This document shows positions 62,765-64,000 of a stretch of DNA of 64,000 bases, in pieces. Made by a program: the position numbers and the translations under genes. The DNA lies in the NCBI RefSeq assembly GCF_003751625.1, contig NZ_RJUL01000006.1:186001-250000 (forward strand), given 5' to 3'. The notes beneath the pieces were generated by a model that saw only the letters and a list, made by a program, of their open reading frames with translations, ran no database searches and had not been told where the DNA came from. Source of the stretch: Gallaecimonas pentaromativorans. GTDB lineage: Bacteria; Pseudomonadota; Gammaproteobacteria; Enterobacterales; Gallaecimonadaceae. Position 1 is the first letter of the stretch, and each line of letters starts with the position of its first letter.

Positions 62765-64000
62765 TTAGAGCCTGAAGCGCCCTACCACCTGGCTTAGGCG
62801 CCGCGCGGTTTGTTCCACCGCTTTACCCTCCTGGGCGCTGCTTCTGGCATGCTCGGCGCTTTGCTTGGCCATGCCGTCGATGTTACTCAGGTTCTGGTTG
62901 ATATCGCTGACCACCATCGATTGCTGCTCGGTGGCCGCCGCTATCTGGTCGGCGCGGTTACTGACGGTGGTGAGCCGCACCTGAATTTGCGCAAAGGCCT
63001 GAGTGGCTTCTTCCACCGCTACCAGGGTGCTGTCTACTTCAATAATGCCGCTTTCCATGGCTTCCACCGTGCCTTTCACGCCGCTTTGCAGGCGGGTGAT
63101 CATCTGCTGGATATTTTGGGTGGACTCCTGGGTACGCCCGGCAAGGGTGCGCACTTCATCCGCCACTACCGCAAAGCCCCGGCCAGACTCCCCAGCCCGG
63201 GCCGCTTCAATGGCGGCGTTAAGGGCTAAAAGGTTGGTCTGCTCGGCAATGGAGCCAATCACATCCAGCACGGTAACGATGTTCTGAGCTTCTTTTTCCA
63301 AGAGCGACACCGCTTCGGAGGCCTGGGCCATGGTGTTTGACAGCGAACGGGTCTGGTTGACCGATTTACCGGCAAGCTCGGAGCCGTGCTCGGCGTCCAT
63401 ACTGGCGGCGCGGGCTTCTTTGGCTGAGTCGCCAGCGCTTTGCGCCACTTCCTGGATGGAGGCGGTAATTTCTTCAGTGGCGGTGACCAGTTGCTCCAGG
63501 GAGCGCACCTGCTCGTTGATGGTCGATAGGGTCATGCCGCCAGCGCTTTCCACTTCCTGGGCATGGCGGTTCATCTCACCGGCCACCTCCGTCACCTCCT
63601 GCATCTGTTGATGCAGCTGGCCCATCAGTTTGTTGAAATGCCCGGCCAGTTGGCCCAGCTCATCGTCACTGGTGATCTTGACCCTGGCAGTAAGGTCACC
63701 ATCGCCCTCGGCGATATCTTTGATACGCCGCTCGATACGGCCGGTGGCGGTGGCTACCGATGCCGGTACCAGCCAACCTATCAGCACAAAGATAACCAAG
63801 ATAATGCCGCCAGCGACCCACAGGGTTACCAGCCGGCTATTAGCCGCGTTGTGCTCACGGGTCGCAATTTGCTGAATGTGGTTTTCAATCAGCTCGGTGC
63901 TTTTATCGAGGTAACGGCGGGCATCTTCAAAGCCGTAGTGATCTTCGATGCTGGCCACGGCTGCCGTCCCTTGCAGCATGGTTTTGGCTTTTTGCTGCCA
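62765..64000 (-). CDS. Methyl-accepting chemotaxis protein (partial, N-terminus missing)
   Basis: The frame is open to the right edge: WQQKAKT precedes the first internal Met, matching the WQQKATAKL of the neighbouring chemoreceptor, so the true start lies outside. Visible: end of the sensor ([21 protein letters not shown]), TM2, HAMP and the signalling domain, which is nearly identical to that of the neighbour gene. Single sensor unit seen in the window. The two genes are tandem paralogs in the same direction. Confidence 0.93.
   Translation of the reverse strand, partial: WQQKAKTMLQGTAAVASIEDHYGFEDARRYLDKSTELIENHIQQIATREHNAANSRLVTLWVAGGIILVIFVLIGWLVPASVATATGRIERRIKDIAEGDGDLTARVKITSDDELGQLAGHFNKLMGQLHQQMQEVTEVAGEMNRHAQEVESAGGMTLSTINEQVRSLEQLVTATEEITASIQEVAQSAGDSAKEARAASMDAEHGSELAGKSVNQTRSLSNTMAQASEAVSLLEKEAQNIVTVLDVIGSIAEQTNLLALNAAIEAARAGESGRGFAVVADEVRTLAGRTQESTQNIQQMITRLQSGVKGTVEAMESGIIEVDSTLVAVEEATQAFAQIQVRLTTVSNRADQIAAATEQQSMVVSDINQNLSNIDGMAKQSAEHARSSAQEGKAVEQTARRLSQVVGRFRL
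62785..63765 (-). repeat. Direct repeat copy B (chemoreceptor signalling half)
   Basis: Second copy of the direct repeat above; the sequences diverge upstream, in the sensor domain. Coordinates are approximate. Confidence 0.75.

Overview
This window is chromosomal DNA from a GC-rich gammaproteobacterium. Most housekeeping proteins (PntAB, CysB, TopA, NagD, ThiD, CmoM, RluB, ScpAB, YciO, Rnm, YciB, Trp enzymes) read as close relatives of their Escherichia coli, Vibrio or Shewanella counterparts. Several lineage-specific additions (an intracellular PHA depolymerase, many small lipoproteins, a TonB-dependent receptor, tandem chemoreceptors) fit a marine or sediment genus such as Gallaecimonas. 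The genus is a guess from memory; the class is well supported. I see no tRNA, rRNA, CRISPR array, phage or transposase gene. Genes are tightly packed, and the only stretch above 300 bases without a conventional gene is the trp leader (48749-49123).

Region 1 (1-8350): the start of a large secreted protein of unknown function, pntBA, a secreted class-2 type lipase, a periplasmic-sensor diguanylate cyclase, cysB, and a membrane-anchored coiled-coil protein between cysB and topA. Region 2 (8350-22080): topA, a stand-alone astB, a DAACS symporter, a DUF3025 protein, nagD, an M28 peptidase, a glutathione peroxidase, a Kef-type antiporter, an MscS channel with a lipoprotein, and yicG. Region 3 (22081-32540): a three-enzyme sulfur fusion (cysteine desulfurase, persulfide-dioxygenase-like metallohydrolase, rhodanese) behind two phased inverted repeats, an amidohydrolase, an ATL DNA-damage protein, lipoproteins, an HD-GYP phosphodiesterase, a PepSY membrane protein with a structured leader, and a PHA depolymerase with a histone-H1-like tail. 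Region 4 (32540-45060): an M1 aminopeptidase lipoprotein, mscL, thiD, cmoM, a Nif3-like protein, a DASS transporter and a TonB-dependent receptor with a strong palindrome, and small periplasmic proteins including a cytochrome c.

Region 5 (45059-56810) is the centrepiece. On the minus strand rluB, scpB, scpA, yciO and rnm overlap as one operon. Divergent from them is an eight-cistron aromatic operon: a type I-beta DAHP synthase, then trpE, trpG, trpD, trpCF, trpB and trpA, nearly all joined by 4- or 17-base overlaps. Its leader carries two complete tandem trp attenuators, each with its own Trp-rich leader peptide, competing hairpin strands and intrinsic terminator. Putting the committing shikimate enzyme first places carbon entry and Trp synthesis under one double attenuation gate.

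Region 6 (56810-64000): a cold-shock protein, then a divergent pair formed by a GNAT-C39-peptidase fusion and a RimK-like ATP-grasp ligase (a candidate peptide-ligation or modification system), yciB, and two tandem chemoreceptors with almost identical signalling halves. One of them has an internally duplicated sensor domain.
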